A program made the position numbers and the translations under genes. Source: an uncultured Clostridia bacterium (GTDB taxonomy: Bacteria > Bacillota_A > Clostridia > TANB77 > CAG-508). From it: DNA of 12,521 nt. The stretch is taken from positions 1-12,521 of the forward strand of contig CALXZR010000105.1 in the NCBI GenBank assembly GCA_944393295.1, read 5' to 3'. The notes beneath the pieces are model-generated. The model searched no databases, was not told the DNA's origin, and saw only the letters and a program-made list of their open reading frames with translations. Each line of letters opens with the position of its first letter. Within the stretch, counting starts at the first letter, position 1. Below, one piece after another: positions 5,489 to 12,521 of the stretch.

Positions 5489-7129
5489 TTATATTACCAA
5501 TTTTAATTTTTGACCTCGTAATTCCTTTGCATGATTAATTGAAGCCTCACTAATACTTCCACTTGCTATTCTTGCAATTTCTTCAATGGTTTCTTTTTCT
5601 GTTAATAATTTTATTTTTGTTGAAGTTTTTTCATCTTTAACTTCTTTACAAATATAATAATTGTAATCTCCTTTAGCAGCAATACTTGCTCCATGTGTTA
5701 CACAAATTACTTGATGATTTTTAGATATTGATTTCATTTTTTCTCCTGTACTATTAGCCGCTGAACCGCTTATTCCTGTATCTATTTCGTCAAAGATTAA
5801 GACTGGAGTTTGATCTACATCTGCTAAAACATTTTTTATTGCAAGCATAATTCTAGACATTTCTCCGCCTGAAGCTATTTTAGCAAGTGGCTTTGCAATT
5901 TCTCCAACATTGGTTTGAATCATAAATTCTAATCTATCTAATCCATCTTTATTAAAACTCTTTTCTTCATTACATAAAAAATTAACACTAAATTTTGCAT
6001 TTTTCATTTCTAAATCTTTTAATTCTTTATTTATTTGCAAAGATAGAATATTTGCATATTTTTCACGTATTAAGTGCATTTTTTCGGCTAAGCTTTTCAT
6101 TTCTTTTTCTAGTTTCTGTTTCTTTTCTTTTAATTTTAGAATATAAGAATCTAAATTTTCTATCTGCTCTATTTCTTTATTTTTTTCTTCTTTGTACTTA
6201 AGTATTTCTTCAATTGTATTTCCATATTTTCTTTTTAAAGAATGTATTAAATCCCATCTTTCTTCAATTTCTCTTTGTTCTTCTTCATCAAAATATATTT
6301 CTTCTTTATGATTAGATATATCTCTAGCAGCTTCTTGTAATTCATAATATGCGCTTTTAAGTTCACTTACTAAAGTAGAATATTCTTCTTTATAAATTTC
6401 TATTTTTTCCATTGATCTTATAGCAATATTTAAATTCTCAATTACATTCTCACTAATTTGCATTTCTGCTTCTTGCAAATTTGTTACAATTTTTTCTGAA
6501 GAAGATATTAATTTTCTTTTTTCTTCTATTTCTTCATCTTCTTTTAGCTTTAAATTTGCAGAAGAAATTTCTTCTACTTCGTATTTTAATAAATCTAATC
6601 TTCTTTGCTTCTCTCTATCATCTCCATAATTCTCATTTAATTCTTTTTTTGTGTTTAAGTATTCCTCATAAAGTTTTTGATAATTACTTTTTATCTGAGA
6701 TATTTTTTCATTAGCAAATCCATCTATAAGATTTATATGTGTGCTATTATCTAAGATTGACAAATTTTCATTTTGACCATGTATATCTATAATATTCTTC
6801 ATAAATTCTTTTAATTCGTTTACTGTTACCATTCTACCATTTATTTTACATAAGTTTTTTCCTTTTAAATTCATTTCTCTAGACACTATAACAGTATCGT
6901 CTTCATATCCTTTATTGGGTAAATATAAACTCATTTCTACATATGAAAAGTTTTCTCCTCTTCTTATCATTTCTTTTGAAAATCTACCACCAGCAATTAT
7001 TTGCAAAGAATCTATAATTAGAGTTTTTCCAGCACCAGTTTCTCCTGTTAATACATTAAATCCTTCATTTAAATTTATATTAATTTCATCAATAATTCCT
7101 ATATTTTTTATATGTAAACTTGTTATCAT
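5489..7129 (-). CDS. recN: DNA repair protein RecN
   Basis: This 546-aa SMC-like ATPase acts early in double-strand-break repair. It has Walker A GETGAGKT (29-36), DIHGQNENLSIL in the N-terminal head, and a long charged coiled-coil middle. The C-terminal head carries signature ASGGEMSRIMLA (near 419) and Walker B VLIFDEIDTG (from 443). The length is normal for the family. An upstream in-frame GTG at 7144 exists, but the ATG at 7129 is preceded by GGAGG (7135-7139) at 5 nt and begins MITSLHIKNIGIIDE, as RecN proteins do, so I choose 7129. One oddity is the usual VTHLPQIAA motif, which here reads VTHGASIAA. It appears monocistronic, with its own promoter (7166-7193) and terminator (5333-5364). 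Confidence 0.95.
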   Translation of the reverse strand: MITSLHIKNIGIIDEININLNEGFNVLTGETGAGKTLIIDSLQIIAGGRFSKEMIRRGENFSYVEMSLYLPNKGYEDDTVIVSREMNLKGKNLCKINGRMVTVNELKEFMKNIIDIHGQNENLSILDNSTHINLIDGFANEKISQIKSNYQKLYEEYLNTKKELNENYGDDREKQRRLDLLKYEVEEISSANLKLKEDEEIEEKRKLISSSEKIVTNLQEAEMQISENVIENLNIAIRSMEKIEIYKEEYSTLVSELKSAYYELQEAARDISNHKEEIYFDEEEQREIEERWDLIHSLKRKYGNTIEEILKYKEEKNKEIEQIENLDSYILKLKEKKQKLEKEMKSLAEKMHLIREKYANILSLQINKELKDLEMKNAKFSVNFLCNEEKSFNKDGLDRLEFMIQTNVGEIAKPLAKIASGGEMSRIMLAIKNVLADVDQTPVLIFDEIDTGISGSAANSTGEKMKSISKNHQVICVTHGASIAAKGDYNYYICKEVKDEKTSTKIKLLTEKETIEEIARIASGSISEASINHAKELRGQKLKLVI

Positions 7130-7165
7130 ACTTACCTCCAACACGAATTTATGTTTGCTATACTT

Positions 7166-7193
7166 ATTATATACAAAAACATATTTTTGTCAA
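7166..7193 (-). promoter_or_regulatory. recN sigma-A promoter
   Basis: On the minus strand TTGACA (7188-7193) and TATAAT (7166-7171) are both perfect and separated by 16 bp. The -10 lies 36 nt from the recN start. The -35 overlaps GAACaaatGTAT (7193-7204), an imperfect match to the Firmicute LexA box GAAC-N4-GTTC, so SOS control is possible but unproven. Confidence 0.8.
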
Positions 7194-7225
7194 TACATTT
7201 GTTCTCTTTTTTAAAATTTTTATCG

Positions 7226-7264
7226 ACAAAAAAATAACCTAATTAGAAATTCTCTAACTAGGTT
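7226..7264 (-). terminator. Terminator after rdgB
   Basis: Arms 7236-7247 and 7253-7264 (12 bp, one mismatch) form a hairpin followed on the minus strand by ATTTTTTTTG and on the plus strand by GTTTTTTT, so it is bidirectional. It lies 7 nt past the rdgB stop and upstream of the recN promoter. Confidence 0.85.
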
Positions 7265-7270
7265 GTTTTT

Positions 7271-7894
7271 TTACATGTTTCTACTTTTCAATTCTTTCAC
7301 AATTTTATTCATAGCTATATCTCTATGATTATGAACACTTCTAAATTCTTCTTCTTTCATATCTCCCATCGGCTTATAAAATCCATAAGGAATAAAAATC
7401 GGTCCATAAGTAAGTCCACCTAATTTTCCTGGTTCTTTTGCTATTGTTCCCTTGCATTCTCCTCTTGCTACAATTTTTTCTCCATCTAAAAGAATTGCTG
7501 TTAAAACAGTTACAAATTTACAAGTTCTATCTTCCATATTAGTATATTGCTTCATATTATCTAAAAGTTTAGTTATGTTTTCTATTTGTGTAGGATGTTC
7601 TCCTGCATATCTAGCAGTGTATACACCAGGTTCACCATTTAATTTATCAACACAAAGACCAGAATCATCTGTTAAAATTATTCTATCATCTATATTGTTT
7701 TTCTTACAAAATTCTTTTATTGCCCTTGCCTTTATTTCTGAATTTTCTTCAAATGTTTTTCCATCTTCTACAATATCCTCATTAAAATCGATATCTTTTA
7801 ATGAAATAATATCTACATCAAAATTGTTTAATTTTATAATTTCTTTCATTTGCTCTAATTTAGCTAAATTTCCTGTTCCAAATAAAATTTTCAT
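7271..7894 (-). CDS. rdgB: XTP/dITP pyrophosphatase (RdgB/HAM1 family)
   Basis: This 207-aa cytoplasmic house-cleaning enzyme hydrolyses non-canonical purine triphosphates (ITP, XTP) to monophosphates. It has the N-terminal substrate motif as GTGNLAKLEQM, the metal/base block LTDDSGLCVDKLNGEPGVYTARYAG (residues 73-97), and the C-terminal HNHRDIA in place of the usual SHR. The common GYDPIF motif reads TYGPIFIPYG, and the SHR change is a further divergence, so this is an atypical family member with possibly altered specificity. AGGAGG lies 9 nt before ATG 7894. The upstream site overlaps the end of an acetyltransferase remnant, implying that a GNAT gene once preceded it in an operon. Confidence 0.85.
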   Translation of the reverse strand: MKILFGTGNLAKLEQMKEIIKLNNFDVDIISLKDIDFNEDIVEDGKTFEENSEIKARAIKEFCKKNNIDDRIILTDDSGLCVDKLNGEPGVYTARYAGEHPTQIENITKLLDNMKQYTNMEDRTCKFVTVLTAILLDGEKIVARGECKGTIAKEPGKLGGLTYGPIFIPYGFYKPMGDMKEEEFRSVHNHRDIAMNKIVKELKSRNM

Positions 7895-7907
7895 ATATTA
7901 TTCCTCC

Positions 7908-8104
7908 TTATATCTCTTTCATGTAATATATTGAATATTCTTTAAAACCATTATTTAAATAACAATTAATTGCTGGTAAATCTCCTTCGAATGCATTTAA
8001 TTTTACATATTTACATTCTCTTTTTTTCATCTTTTAGTAAATTCATCTATTAAAGCTTTGCCCTCATTTGCCATACTTTTCAATTCATTTTCAAATTGTA
8101 ATTT
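7908..8104 (-). pseudogene. C-terminal remnant of a GNAT N-acetyltransferase
   Basis: One frame (down to 8030) encodes MANEGKALIDEFTKR and then TGA. The adjacent frame (8030-7908) encodes KKRECKYVKLNAFEGDLPA, INCYLNNGFKEYSIYYMKEI, then TAA. Joined by a 1-nt shift at a 7-base homopolymer, they read as the end of a GNAT protein (GKALIDEF..., LNAFEGDLPAINCYLNNGF). The N-terminal half, with the acetyl-CoA site, is missing, since the preceding gene stops at 8107-8109. The last codon lies directly before the rdgB ribosome binding site. This is probably a relic; a 40-aa start at 8030 is unlikely to be functional. Confidence 0.6.
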
Positions 8105-8106
8105 GT

Positions 8107-8541
8107 CTATTCAATAAACTCTACAAAAAAATAATTATCATATTCTTCAATATGTTCCAATTCATCAAATTTCATTGAAAAATCTCTATTTGATTTAAAC
8201 ACATTGCTTTCACAATAGGTAATGTAAAAAATGGGTGTATTATTATTTTTTTTAAAGTAATTTTGAAATTTTAAATCCATATTTTCAAATTCTTGTTTTA
8301 GTTCACTTAATGATTTTTCTGTTTTAACTACTAAAACCACTCGACGCGTTGAATAATCTCCATTTCCTCCCGAATCTCCAATTTTACTTTTTACTGCAAT
8401 CTTCTCAACATCTTCAGGCAATGCGATATTATCTATTTGTTTTTCAAGACCCTTTAGCCCAGTATTTAAATATACGAAAAGGCATATTAAAATTGCAATT
8501 ACAACAATAACTATTGTAATTATTACTTTTCTATTTTTCAT
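8107..8541 (-). CDS. Membrane-anchored protein, unknown function
   Basis: This 144-aa protein has a very hydrophobic N-terminal anchor (about residues 6-25, after MKNRK) followed by a soluble, mixed charged domain that would face outside the cell. A conspicuous glycine-rich stretch, KIGDSGGNGDYSTRRVVLVV (53-72), precedes an alternating strand/helix pattern. No cysteine follows the signal, so it is not an obvious lipoprotein. I do not recognise the family. A GGGGAG site lies 12 nt before the ATG, and a near-consensus promoter (8584-8612) drives it. Downstream is only the GNAT remnant and then rdgB, so it may be transcribed into rdgB. Confidence 0.7.
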   Translation of the reverse strand: MKNRKVIITIVIVVIAILICLFVYLNTGLKGLEKQIDNIALPEDVEKIAVKSKIGDSGGNGDYSTRRVVLVVKTEKSLSELKQEFENMDLKFQNYFKKNNNTPIFYITYCESNVFKSNRDFSMKFDELEHIEEYDNYFFVEFIE

Positions 8542-8583
8542 GTAATCTGTTATCTCCCCTACAAATTACTATCTTCTTTTAGC

Positions 8584-8612
8584 ATTATATAATAAAGAGT
8601 AGATAATTTCAA
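8584..8612 (-). promoter_or_regulatory. sigma-A promoter of the 144-aa membrane protein gene
   Basis: On the minus strand, TTGAAA (8607-8612) and a perfect TATAAT (8584-8589) are separated by 17 bp. The -10 lies 42 nt upstream of the ATG at 8541. Confidence 0.75.
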
Positions 8613-8628
8613 CTTTATTACCTACTCT
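8596..8628. repeat. Inverted repeat over the promoter, candidate operator
   Basis: Arms agagtag (8596-8602) and ctactct (8622-8628), with inner taat/atta pairing, span the -35 box and most of the spacer of the promoter above. It could be an operator, or a second terminator-like hairpin for the upstream gene. Confidence 0.45.
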
Positions 8629-8633
8629 ACTAT

Positions 8634-8686
8634 ATGTACTAAAAAAAGTGAAAGTATCTACTGTAAGTATTTACTCCCACTTTTTT
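8634..8686 (-). terminator. Terminator after the 82-aa membrane protein gene
   Basis: aaaaaagtg (8642-8650) pairs with cacttttttt-type sequence (8678-8686), with further internal agta/tact pairing. On the minus strand the hairpin is followed by seven Us, and the plus strand also has a U-run, so it is probably bidirectional. Confidence 0.7.
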
Positions 8687-8742
8687 AAAATAATAAATCA
8701 ATGTAGCAACATATACAACCTTAACCAGTTGCATACCGAACT

Positions 8743-8991
8743 TTAACTATCTTCTTTCAGTCTTCTTCTAATCTCTTTGTTGTTTTGCAATAACCAGTAG
8801 TCTGTGATCACAAGAACTGCGATTGGAAAAATAACTAAAATTGGCATAGCAAATCCAGCAGCTAATGTTACTAAAATCAAAAACAAACTTCTCATAAGTA
8901 TCCTTGTTTGGTTCGTTTTTAGTTGTTCTTCCAGTTCACTAATCGTCATTTGATATAATTCTTTTCCATTATAAGATAGCTTTCTGTTCAT
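8743..8991 (-). CDS. Small two-helix membrane protein, unknown function
   Basis: This 82-aa protein has a hydrophilic N-terminal segment ending in a short helix (MTISELEEQLKTNQ), two membrane segments at about 31-47 and 49-67, and a strongly charged C-terminal tail (NNKEIRRRLKEDS). AGGAGG lies 8 nt before the ATG. It starts 77 nt after the ABC permease, with no hairpin in between, and ends before a clear terminator. It could therefore be the last gene of the ABC operon, although its base composition looks slightly less AT-rich than its neighbours. The family is not recognised. Confidence 0.7.
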   Translation of the reverse strand: MNRKLSYNGKELYQMTISELEEQLKTNQTRILMRSLFLILVTLAAGFAMPILVIFPIAVLVITDYWLLQNNKEIRRRLKEDS

Positions 8992-9068
8992 ATCTATTCC
9001 TCCTTAAAAATGTTTAATCAGCTTATCATTGCTACATATCTATATATAATGCTTTCACAGATTATAGG

Positions 9069-9743
9069 CTATTCTTCTTTATTTTTATATATTCTATAAG
9101 ATACTCTATAAGAAATATAATAAATAATTAGTGTTGCTAATATTAATATAACTGGTAAAAAATTTATTATTGTATTTAATATATCGCTTATTGGCAAATT
9201 AATATTTGTATTTTCACCTACCAAAAATATACCACCAATTAATAGAATTATAATTGCAGCTCCTATAAACATTTGAATCCTACCTTTTTCTGCTCCCCAT
9301 TTATAAACACAAGGTATTTGGATTGCTTCGATAAGTCCTACACCTAAGATTCCAGCTAATGCTACATTAATATAGTCATAAAAACTTGGTAATTGTTTAT
9401 CAATTATAAAAACAATCAAGAAACTTGCAATTATTCCTACTATTGCTCCTATAATAGTGGAACTTATTATAAAAATATATTTTGATATTAAAATTTCTTT
9501 TTTAGTAAGTGGAAATGTTAAAATGTATCTATCTGCTTTTGATTGTTCATCATAATTAAATGTTGCCATTCCAAACATTCCAAATCCTAATGTTAGCATA
9601 ACAGCAATCATTACTCCGACACCCTTTGTTGTTTCTTGTGCTATTCCAGTAAAGACAAATATAAGTATAAATATAATTAATGTTTTTCTATAACTTTTTA
9701 ATTGTAATAAATCTTTTGTAATTAGACCACTTATAGTTTTCAT
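9069..9743 (-). CDS. ABC-2 type transporter permease
   Basis: This 224-aa integral membrane protein has about six hydrophobic helices (roughly 19-36, 43-63, 87-110, 122-140, 157-173 and 190-210). It has a cytoplasmic loop FNYDEQSKADRYILTFPLTKKEILISKY between helices 2 and 3, typical of small ABC-2 export permeases of the YtrC/BcrB/YhaP type. It starts 1 nt after the ATPase stop, with GGGGG in the end of that gene as ribosome binding site, so the two are translationally coupled. The ATPase and permease should form one exporter. In Firmicutes, operons with this GntR-ATPase-permease layout often respond to cell-envelope antibiotics, but the substrate here cannot be read from sequence. Confidence 0.85.
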   Translation of the reverse strand: MKTISGLITKDLLQLKSYRKTLIIFILIFVFTGIAQETTKGVGVMIAVMLTLGFGMFGMATFNYDEQSKADRYILTFPLTKKEILISKYIFIISSTIIGAIVGIIASFLIVFIIDKQLPSFYDYINVALAGILGVGLIEAIQIPCVYKWGAEKGRIQMFIGAAIIILLIGGIFLVGENTNINLPISDILNTIINFLPVILILATLIIYYISYRVSYRIYKNKEE

Positions 9744-9744
9744 T

Positions 9745-10602
9745 CTATTTTTCCCCCTTTATATAAATTAGCATAATGTCATCTAAAGTAGGTTTATCTA
9801 TTATTTTAAAATCATATTTTCTTTTAAATTTTGATTTATCTTCAACTAATACATCATATTCATATCTATTAACTTTAAATTTAACATAGTCATTTTTATC
9901 AATTTTTTCAAATTCTGATTTACTACATTTTACGATACCATACATTTCTAATAGTTCATCTCTAGTTTTAGATAGTACAATTTTTCCTTCATTTATAAAA
10001 GTAATATAATCTGCTATATGCTCTAAATCTGAAGTTATATGACTAGATACAAATATAGAATTTTCTTCATTTTGGATAAAATCTTGGAAAATATCTAATA
10101 TTTCACTTCTTGCAACAGGATCTAGCCCTGATGTTGGTTCATCTAAAATTAAGAGTTTTGGGTGATGTGACAATGCTACTGCAATTTTAAGTTTCATTTT
10201 CATACCACTTGAAAATTCTTTTGATATTTTATTTTTTGGTAATTTAAAATCTTCTAAATATTTAAAATATAGTTTTTCATCCCAATTTTGATAAATTTTT
10301 TTCATTATTTTGTTTATATCTGTTGGGTTTAGATATTCTGAAAGAAAACTATCATCTAAAACAACACCTATATCTTCTTTAATTTTCTTTTCATTTTCTT
10401 TAATATTTAATCCAAATATTTTGATTTCTCCATTGTCTGTATTGATTAAATTTAAAATTGCTTTTATAGTAGTTGTTTTTCCTGCTCCATTTTCTCCTAT
10501 TAAGCCCATAATCATTCCTTTTGGTAATTTTAAATTTATATTTTTTAATTCAAATTCATTATATTTTTTACACAAGTTTTTTACTTCTAAACTATCATGC
10601 AT
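9745..10602 (-). CDS. ABC transporter ATP-binding protein
   Basis: This 285-aa ATPase has Walker A GENGAGKTT (36-44), a degenerate signature FSSGMKMKLKIA, Walker B LLILDEPTSGLDP, and the switch histidine in VSSHITSDLEHI. An extra ~70-residue C-terminal domain follows, as in BcrA/YtrB-like exporters. An ATG exists further upstream at 10620, but it lies within the AGGAGG region. The ATG at 10602 has AGGAGG 8 nt upstream and starts MHDSLEVKNLCKKY, so it is preferred. The gene begins 4 nt after the GntR stop and is followed after 1 nt by the permease, a compact three-gene operon. Confidence 0.93.
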   Translation of the reverse strand: MHDSLEVKNLCKKYNEFELKNINLKLPKGMIMGLIGENGAGKTTTIKAILNLINTDNGEIKIFGLNIKENEKKIKEDIGVVLDDSFLSEYLNPTDINKIMKKIYQNWDEKLYFKYLEDFKLPKNKISKEFSSGMKMKLKIAVALSHHPKLLILDEPTSGLDPVARSEILDIFQDFIQNEENSIFVSSHITSDLEHIADYITFINEGKIVLSKTRDELLEMYGIVKCSKSEFEKIDKNDYVKFKVNRYEYDVLVEDKSKFKRKYDFKIIDKPTLDDIMLIYIKGEK

Positions 10603-10606
10603 GCTT

Positions 10607-10987
10607 CTATTCCTCCTCATATAAAATGTTTAACATCTCTTCAATTTCCTTTTTAGAAATGTTACTTATTTTTGCAATAGATACAGCCATTTCAATTAAA
10701 TTTTCTATTTTTTGTAATTGTTCTTCTTTAATTAATTCTGTATTTTTATTTGATACATAAGTTCCCTTTCCTTGTATAGTTTCCACATAACCTTCTCTTT
10801 CCAATTCATCATAAGCATTTTTTGTAGTAATTACACTTATTCTTAAATCTTTTGCCAAACTTCGTATAGATGGCAATAATTCTCCTGCTTTTAGTTCGTT
10901 AGAAACTATTTTGTTTTTAATTTGTTCTTTAACTTGTTCATATAAGGGGACATTACTTGAATTACTTATTATAATATCCATATCCAA
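10607..10987 (-). CDS. GntR family transcriptional regulator, YtrA type
   Basis: This 126-aa protein has an N-terminal winged helix (about residues 12-78). Its parts are PLYEQVKEQIKNKI, then GELLPSIRSLAKDL (recognition region VITTKNAYDELEREG) and the wing YVETIQGKGTYV. Only a short helical tail follows, which is the YtrA subfamily layout. Such regulators usually repress their own operon with an ABC exporter. Here the gene leads the ATPase-permease pair, and its promoter is covered by a perfect 36-bp palindrome, strongly suggesting autorepression. Two Met codons (residues 1 and 3) are possible starts; the ribosome binding site (AAAGGAAAG) is modest and does not decide. Confidence 0.9.
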   Translation of the reverse strand: MDMDIIISNSSNVPLYEQVKEQIKNKIVSNELKAGELLPSIRSLAKDLRISVITTKNAYDELEREGYVETIQGKGTYVSNKNTELIKEEQLQKIENLIEMAVSIAKISNISKKEIEEMLNILYEEE

Positions 10988-11001
10988 TTCTCTTTCCTTT
11001 C

Positions 11002-11043
11002 ACTGTATATAAACAGTATATACTGTTTATATACAGTTGTCAA
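11002..11043 (-). promoter_or_regulatory. Promoter plus 36-bp operator of the GntR-ABC operon
   Basis: On the minus strand TTGACA (11038-11043), a 17-bp spacer and TATACT (11015-11020) form a near-consensus sigma-A promoter. Positions 11002-11037 are a perfect palindrome (half-site actgtatataaacagta) covering the whole spacer and -10 box. Bound regulator would block RNA polymerase. Confidence 0.85.
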
Positions 11044-11057
11044 TAGTTTTTTTAATT

Positions 11058-11102
11058 TTTATAGAAATCAAAATGAGAGCTACTATTCATTTAGTAACTC
11101 TC
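11058..11102 (-). terminator. Terminator after the XRE gene
   Basis: Arms at 11075-11085 and 11092-11102 (gagag/ctctc outside, tacta/tagta inside, one T-G) form a hairpin. On the minus strand it is followed by ATTTTGATTTCTAT. It separates the XRE gene from the GntR promoter. Confidence 0.6.
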
Positions 11103-11219
11103 TATAAAATGTAATGTTTTGTGTGCTTTTAGGCACTTTTATTGTAAAATTATAATATCCTTTATTCATATTTTCAATTGCAATTTGTAATACTCTTTAT
11201 CCTCTACCATTTTCAATAT

Positions 11220-11642
11220 TTATTCTTCATAATTTTCTACTTCTTCTTGTGTCTGTATTACTGTTATTTTCGAATCACTATCTGTTTCAACTTTATTAAA
11301 TGCTACAAATCCTATTATCATAAGAAATACATATAATATTGCTACTATAAGAATGAATATTCCTATTCCCTTTAGAATTTTAATTGTCATTCCTGCTAAT
11401 TTTTGTGAATTTGTATTATTAGGATCATTTACAACTTTTCCTTCATTTTCTTCTTTCATTAATTCATCTAATGTAATATTATATAATTCGCTTATTATAA
11501 TTAGTTTGTCCATTTCTGGAGTTGTCTCTCCTAACTCCCATTTAGAAATAGTTTGTCTTGCTACTCCTAATTTTTCTGCAACTTGTTCTTGTGATAGGTT
11601 GTGTTGTTTTCTTAACATTACTAATTTTTCATTAAACTTCAT
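11220..11642 (-). CDS. XRE-family regulator with a C-terminal membrane segment
   Basis: In this 140-aa protein, residues 4-60 form a classic HTH_3 domain (KLVMLRKQHNLSQEQVAEKL, then GVARQTISKWELGETTPEMD). A hydrophilic linker and one membrane helix (about 88-115, rich in I, L and V) follow, then a ~25-residue acidic tail outside. This fusion is common in Firmicutes, where the tail or helix may sense an envelope state or a partner membrane protein; the signal here is unknown. GGGAG lies 8 nt before the ATG. Upstream lie two AT-only palindromes that may be its own operators. No partner gene is co-transcribed, since a terminator follows. Confidence 0.88.
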   Translation of the reverse strand: MKFNEKLVMLRKQHNLSQEQVAEKLGVARQTISKWELGETTPEMDKLIIISELYNITLDELMKEENEGKVVNDPNNTNSQKLAGMTIKILKGIGIFILIVAILYVFLMIIGFVAFNKVETDSDSKITVIQTQEEVENYEE

Positions 11643-12005
11643 TTTACTTTCTCCCTTATTAAAATTTTAATCAAAAAAGTTTTTTCCTTTTTTGTTAATT
11701 AAATTTTAATAATTTTTCGCACTTTTTTCTACCATTTATAATTGGAAATTACGCACTTAAACATTACATACAATAAATTTATTACATTTTAACTAATATT
11801 TATAAAATTATTGTATCATTTTCGATAATTTTTTTGAATTACAAATAATTACTTTTATTTTATATTTTCTGTTATTTCTTTCAAATTAATCTCTCTACAA
11901 ATTACTATTTGTCAGTTAAATATTATCATAAAATGTAACAACTATCAATCGTTCCATTTCATTTAAAAATTATATTTTTAAAGATTCATCTTGAAATTTG
12001 TATGC
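11643..12005. other. AT-rich intergenic region with paired palindromes
   Basis: No gene is visible here. Two related palindromic motifs lie upstream of the XRE gene: attaaaattttaat (11658-11671) and attaaattttaat (11698-11710), exactly 40 bp apart. They are plausible XRE operators, although in such AT-rich DNA chance matches occur. The motif aagtgcg occurs twice (minus strand, near 11720-11755). No promoter with both boxes was convincing. The rest shows nothing I can identify. Confidence 0.4.
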
Positions 12006-12048
12006 TATTAAAAAACAAAAAAAGCTGGAAAAGCTTTAATTTTCCAGC
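12006..12048 (-). terminator. Terminator after the DUF3048 gene
   Basis: Perfect 9-bp arms gctggaaaa (12024-12032) and ttttccagc (12040-12048) enclose a 7-nt loop. On the minus strand TTTTTTTGTTTTTT follows, a textbook intrinsic terminator. Confidence 0.92.
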
Positions 12049-12114
12049 AAAATTGGTTGCCCCACTACCATATTTATCATTTTTTCACACCTCGCAGTTG
12101 AGCTTCTATTCTAT

Positions 12115-12521
12115 TTATTCTGAAATTGTAACTTTTGCATCAACTGGACAAATATTAACCCAAGTATTTCCATCATTAACATTTATTTCATTACCTTGTG
12201 AATCTACATATTCAGTTTGCTTACTTCTACTATTTTTAATACATTTAATTTTTATTGCTTTTCCATTAGTAATGTAGTATCCATCCAAAGCTCCTACAGT
12301 TGTAACTTCTTGTCTACCTTTATTTTCCCCATCATTTAAAGTATAGTTTCTTGCAAATGTAATAATAATATTTTTAGTTGTAACATCTTCTTCTGTTACC
12401 TCATCAGTCATTTTTTTATTTTTTGAATATCTTGTATATCTTTTTGTAGTTTCATCATATTTATATTCTACTTTATGTCCTGTTGCATAAGGAATTGTAA
12501 CAGTATTTGCAATTATACTGT
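12115..12521 (-). CDS. DUF3048 (YerB-like) protein, 3' part, runs off the window edge
   Basis: The reading frame is open from the right edge (complement of 12519) to TAA 12115-12117, so the 5' part is outside the window. The visible ~134 residues include VTIPYATGHKVEYKYDETTK, then RYTRYSKNK, and VTTKNIIITFARNYTL. GALDGYYITNGKAIKIKCIK and GNEINVNDGNTWVNICPVD follow. This is the C-terminal domain of DUF3048, found in YerB-type lipoproteins of Bacilli and Clostridia, whose biochemical function is not established to my knowledge. An internal ATG at 12411 is not the start, because conserved residues precede it. A strong terminator ends the transcript. Confidence 0.85.
   Translation of the reverse strand, partial: SIIANTVTIPYATGHKVEYKYDETTKRYTRYSKNKKMTDEVTEEDVTTKNIIITFARNYTLNDGENKGRQEVTTVGALDGYYITNGKAIKIKCIKNSRSKQTEYVDSQGNEINVNDGNTWVNICPVDAKVTISE

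Noticed and set aside
11083..11169. 28-codon minus-strand frame MNKGYYNFTIKVPKSTQNI... after the XRE gene
   Set aside because: It is coding-like in composition, but there is no ribosome binding site and it overlaps the terminator hairpin. It could be a relic, and the support is too weak to call a gene.

Overview
The window is very AT-rich, every convincing gene lies on the minus strand, and it carries a sporulation-specific pro-sigma-K. Together with the low-GC ribosome binding sites (AGGAGG-type) and the 'GITLIALVITVIV' pilin-like family, this points to an endospore-forming Clostridia-type Firmicute, perhaps an uncultured gut lineage. The genus cannot be read from the sequence alone.

Reading along the transcribed (minus) strand from the right edge: the 3' part of a DUF3048 (YerB-like) gene ends in a textbook terminator. 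After an AT-rich spacer come a membrane-tethered XRE regulator and then a GntR(YtrA-type)-ATPase-permease operon. That operon is driven by a near-consensus promoter embedded in a perfect 36-bp palindrome. Two small membrane-protein genes, a decayed acetyltransferase remnant, rdgB and recN follow; recN has its own strong promoter.

The most interesting block is about 987-5330. I read it as a diversity-generating retroelement (DGR) locus in which every canonical part can be recognised. The parts, in transcription order, are: a secreted C-type-lectin-like target gene ending in a variable region (VR, 4420-4567); a nearly identical template repeat (TR, 4219-4367); a hairpin-containing spacer; an intact avd gene; and a reverse transcriptase overlapping avd. 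These are followed, with ATGA coupling, by a pilin-like gene and two small membrane proteins. On the coding strand all 16 TR/VR substitutions have adenine on one side, 12 of them with A in the TR, which is the signature of adenine mutagenesis.

The element looks decayed. The reverse transcriptase is in one frame from start to stop but has three internal nonsense codons, one of them directly before the catalytic YMDD. The target gene carries three separate +1 shifts: one in a 9-base homopolymer in its signal-peptide region and two inside VR. The pilin-like protein stops where related fused proteins, as I recall them, continue into the lectin fold, and the target begins near that point, so the two may be halves of one surface protein.

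At the left edge lies sigK, with its own ribosome binding site and terminators.
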